Below, one piece after another: positions 61,861 to 64,000 of a DNA stretch of 64,000 bases (within the stretch, counting starts at the first letter, position 1; each line of letters starts with the position of its first letter). The DNA comes from Eopsaltria australis (Eukaryota > Chordata > Aves > Passeriformes > Petroicidae). The stretch spans positions 5,343,501 to 5,407,500 of the forward strand of contig JAVTVJ010000032.1 in assembly GCA_034509425.1 (NCBI GenBank). Direction: 5' to 3'. The translations under genes were made by a program, and so were the position numbers. The notes beneath the pieces were generated by a model. That model was not told the DNA's origin. It did no database searches and saw only the letters and a list, made by a program, of their open reading frames with translations.

Positions 61861-62914
61861 TGCAAGCTGTAAAAGTCAGGGTAAAAATAAGCCATCATTT
61901 CAAGAGTGAGAAGTATCTAAGTGTCCTACTGCTTCAGGAAAACAGACCTTGATATATAACAAAGCTACCATTGTTGCATCCAGTCCTTTCCACAGCTAGA
62001 GTGCTCTGTTTACCAGCCAGGTTTCTCTGTTCACTCACTGTTTCTCATGAAGTTGTAAAACCAAAATCTTTAGCTGAAAGAGCCTAATCTTTCTATTCTA
62101 TTAGTCCTCAGTGTTATTCAGTCCTTTATATTATTTTTTCATACCTAGGATCTGGATATGCATGGCTGCTGTGTGCATATCTGTGTGCTTGGTTACACTG
62201 AGCATTCACATGCAGAAAGTGGCCTGTATTTAGACAGAAATTTGTATCCTGAAATTATTCATTTGACTTGACTTGTGGTCTGGAGAATATTTCTATTGTT
62301 TAATCTAATTTCTGATAAGCAAACTGTCAGGTTTGTTTTTAACAGGAACACTTTTTTTTCAGGCCTGCACTGTGGTATTTCAGTGTAGAACAGGGCAAAG
62401 GGCACACACATGTCCGTATGGGGGAGCCTTGGGGTCAGTTCACAGATTAGGTTGTATCTGTTCTCAGTCTCAAAATGCTTCAGTGTATATGATTTTAGTT
62501 TGATTTCACAGCTAAGATCGTCAGTCCATGCAGATTCCTCTTCAAAATGAAAGAGGATTTGGCTCTCTGGTCACACACTCCCAATTACTGAGAATTTCAT
62601 CTTCTTGATCAGTCAGTTTTGAATTACTAGTCATAATACTTTGGTCATGTATGCCCTAGCCTTGGGAATAACAACTCCAAATTCCATTTTTCTTCATCAA
62701 CCAGAAGTCTGGGTGACTGAATAGTATTTACAAGAATACTGCCTGTTATTCATTTTAACAGAGAACACAATCTGAAAACCTGAGAACAGAAATGAGCCGA
62801 GACTCCTTCCATCACTGTCCTTATGTAAGTGAGGATTTTGGCCAGCAGGACAGAACTGCATCTGCTCAGGGCTGCTGATGCTGACAGACAGTAGATGTCA
62901 CTCTTGCCTAACTT
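61861..62914. other. Intergenic stretch, nothing recognised
   Basis: Unique sequence without long frames or clear repeats. Confidence 0.6.
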
Positions 62915-63105
62915 ATGGAATCATGGAACAGTTTGGCTTGGAAGGGACCTTAAAAGGTCTTTTAGTCCTACTCCCCTGGAATGAGCAGGGACATCTTCAA
63001 CTAGATCTGGTTACCTAAAGCCCCATTCAAACTCTCCTTGAACGTTTCCAGGGATGCGGCATCCACAGCTTTCCTGGGCAACCTCTTGGTTTCTCTACTG
63101 ACATG
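62915..63105 (-). mobile_element. CR1: CR1 LINE 3' fragment (first of two adjacent copies)
   Basis: Minus-oriented, starting at the 3' terminus (GGAATCATGGAACAGTTTGG) and running through GGAAGGGACCTTAAAAGGTC to CAGGGATGCGGCATCCACAG. More diverged than the copy at 63,170. Confidence 0.9.
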
Positions 63106-63169
63106 TTGTATCCTTATTTAAGTGTGTATGGGTGTGAGGGAAGAGAGGGTCTACATAGAAAATTATGAC

Positions 63170-63502
63170 TTGTATAGAATCATAGAATGGTGTTGGATTG
63201 GAAAGGACTCTCAGAGATCAGCTAGTTCCACCCCTGCCCCTGCTATGGGCAAGGACACTTTTCACCAGACCAGGTTGCTCAGAGCCCCCTCCAACCTGGC
63301 CTTGAGGGATGGGATGTCCACAATTTCTCTGGGCAGCCTGGTCCAGTGCCTCACCAGCCTCACAGTAAAGAATTCCTTCCTGATAGCTAATCTAGACTAC
63401 CCTCCTTCAGTTTAAAGCCATTGCCCCTTGTCTTATCACTGCATGCAATTGTAAAAAGCTCCTCTCCAGCCTTCTTATAAGCCCCCTTAAAGTATTCAAA
63501 GT
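63170..63502 (-). mobile_element. CR1: CR1 LINE 3' fragment (second of two adjacent copies)
   Basis: Minus-oriented with a well-preserved 3' terminus (TAGAATCATAGAATGGTGTT), then the GCTCAGAGCCCCCTCCAACC, TGGGCAGCCTGGTCCAGTGC and CCATTGCCCCTTGTCTTATC blocks. Separated from the previous CR1 by about 65 bases of unrelated sequence. Relatively young for this window. Confidence 0.95.
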
Positions 63503-64000
63503 TCAAAATAAATTATGGTCAGAGCCTTCTCCTTCCTAGACAAGCTTTTTTACCTACACCTTGTTCTTAGTCCCTAAAGAAAGGTATATGGAATCCCTAA
63601 TAAAGTGTATATTTCTGGTGTGGTTTTGGTGCAGGTTTTTTTTTGTTTGTTTCATTGATTTGTTTTAACTTAGTCTTTGAAATGTGTGTTGGGAGCCTAT
63701 TAAATTATGCAGGACTACCCATCTGATCAAAACCTCACCATTTTGATGCATTAATCCATGGATATTTAATAGTAAATTTGGGTACTGAAGGGCTAAAGGA
63801 GAATTTCTTGGCCATCCATCTTATGGGTGAAGAACAAACTCTGTGACAGTGTCTGACAGTAGAAGGCTGCCATCCCGGGCCATGCAGGCAAAGCCTGCTT
63901 TCCTTTCTGCTCAGCAGCTCTCTGGCAGCTGTGCAGCCACTTCACCACAGTTATCCCCCAATCACCGAGGGCTGGAGCCTTCAGAAGGCTGCAGACAAGT
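63503..64000. other. Window end, nothing recognised
   Basis: Unique sequence after the last CR1. No gene visible before the window ends. Confidence 0.6.

Noticed and set aside
1..64000. CRISPR arrays, operons, tRNA/rRNA genes, phage genes
   Set aside because: No regularly spaced repeats, cloverleaf-like sequences or prokaryotic gene density seen. The window is vertebrate-type intergenic DNA.

Overview
The window looks like vertebrate nuclear DNA, almost certainly from a bird. The sequence is AT-rich and gene-poor, and the recognisable repeats are mostly CR1 LINE fragments truncated at the 5' end, of several ages and in both orientations. There is one worn MIR-type SINE relic, very little microsatellite DNA, and none of the Alu- or B1-type SINEs that would point to a mammal. 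There are no operons, CRISPR arrays or bacterial signals. No tRNA or rRNA gene was recognised by eye.

Layout. Bases 1-32,400 are non-coding and hold scattered CR1 pieces. At 32,611-33,585 (minus strand) lies the only convincing intact protein-coding gene, a 324-residue class A G-protein-coupled receptor of the OXGR1 (2-oxoglutarate receptor, GPR99) group. Its coding region is one exon preceded by a splice acceptor, so 5' UTR exons should lie at higher coordinates; a possible one with a good donor ends at 36,181. Bases 33,640-52,580 are again non-coding, with older CR1 pieces and the MIR relic. At 52,588-53,669 (minus strand) lies a second OXGR1-family gene in the same orientation. It is clearly dead: four in-frame stops, a one-base frameshift, a small deletion, and an inverted-repeat (fold-back) insertion that splits TM6 from TM7. 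From 53,700 to the end there is only non-coding DNA, ending with two CR1 fragments a few tens of bases apart.

How the parts relate. The two receptors are a tandem duplication. Both keep the same splice-acceptor context just upstream of the ATG, so neither is a retrocopy. At many positions the dead copy looks more like mammalian OXGR1 than the intact copy does. The intact copy differs from mammalian OXGR1 at some basic pocket positions thought to bind dicarboxylates (3.29 is Gln, 3.33 is Tyr, 7.39 is Lys; Arg 6.55 is kept). The inference is that this bird lost the canonical OXGR1 copy and kept a diverged paralogue whose ligand preference may differ. I found no sign of a wholly new multi-gene system; the receptor pair and the fold-back are the most interesting content. 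Family assignments rest on remembered sequences, because no database search was possible.
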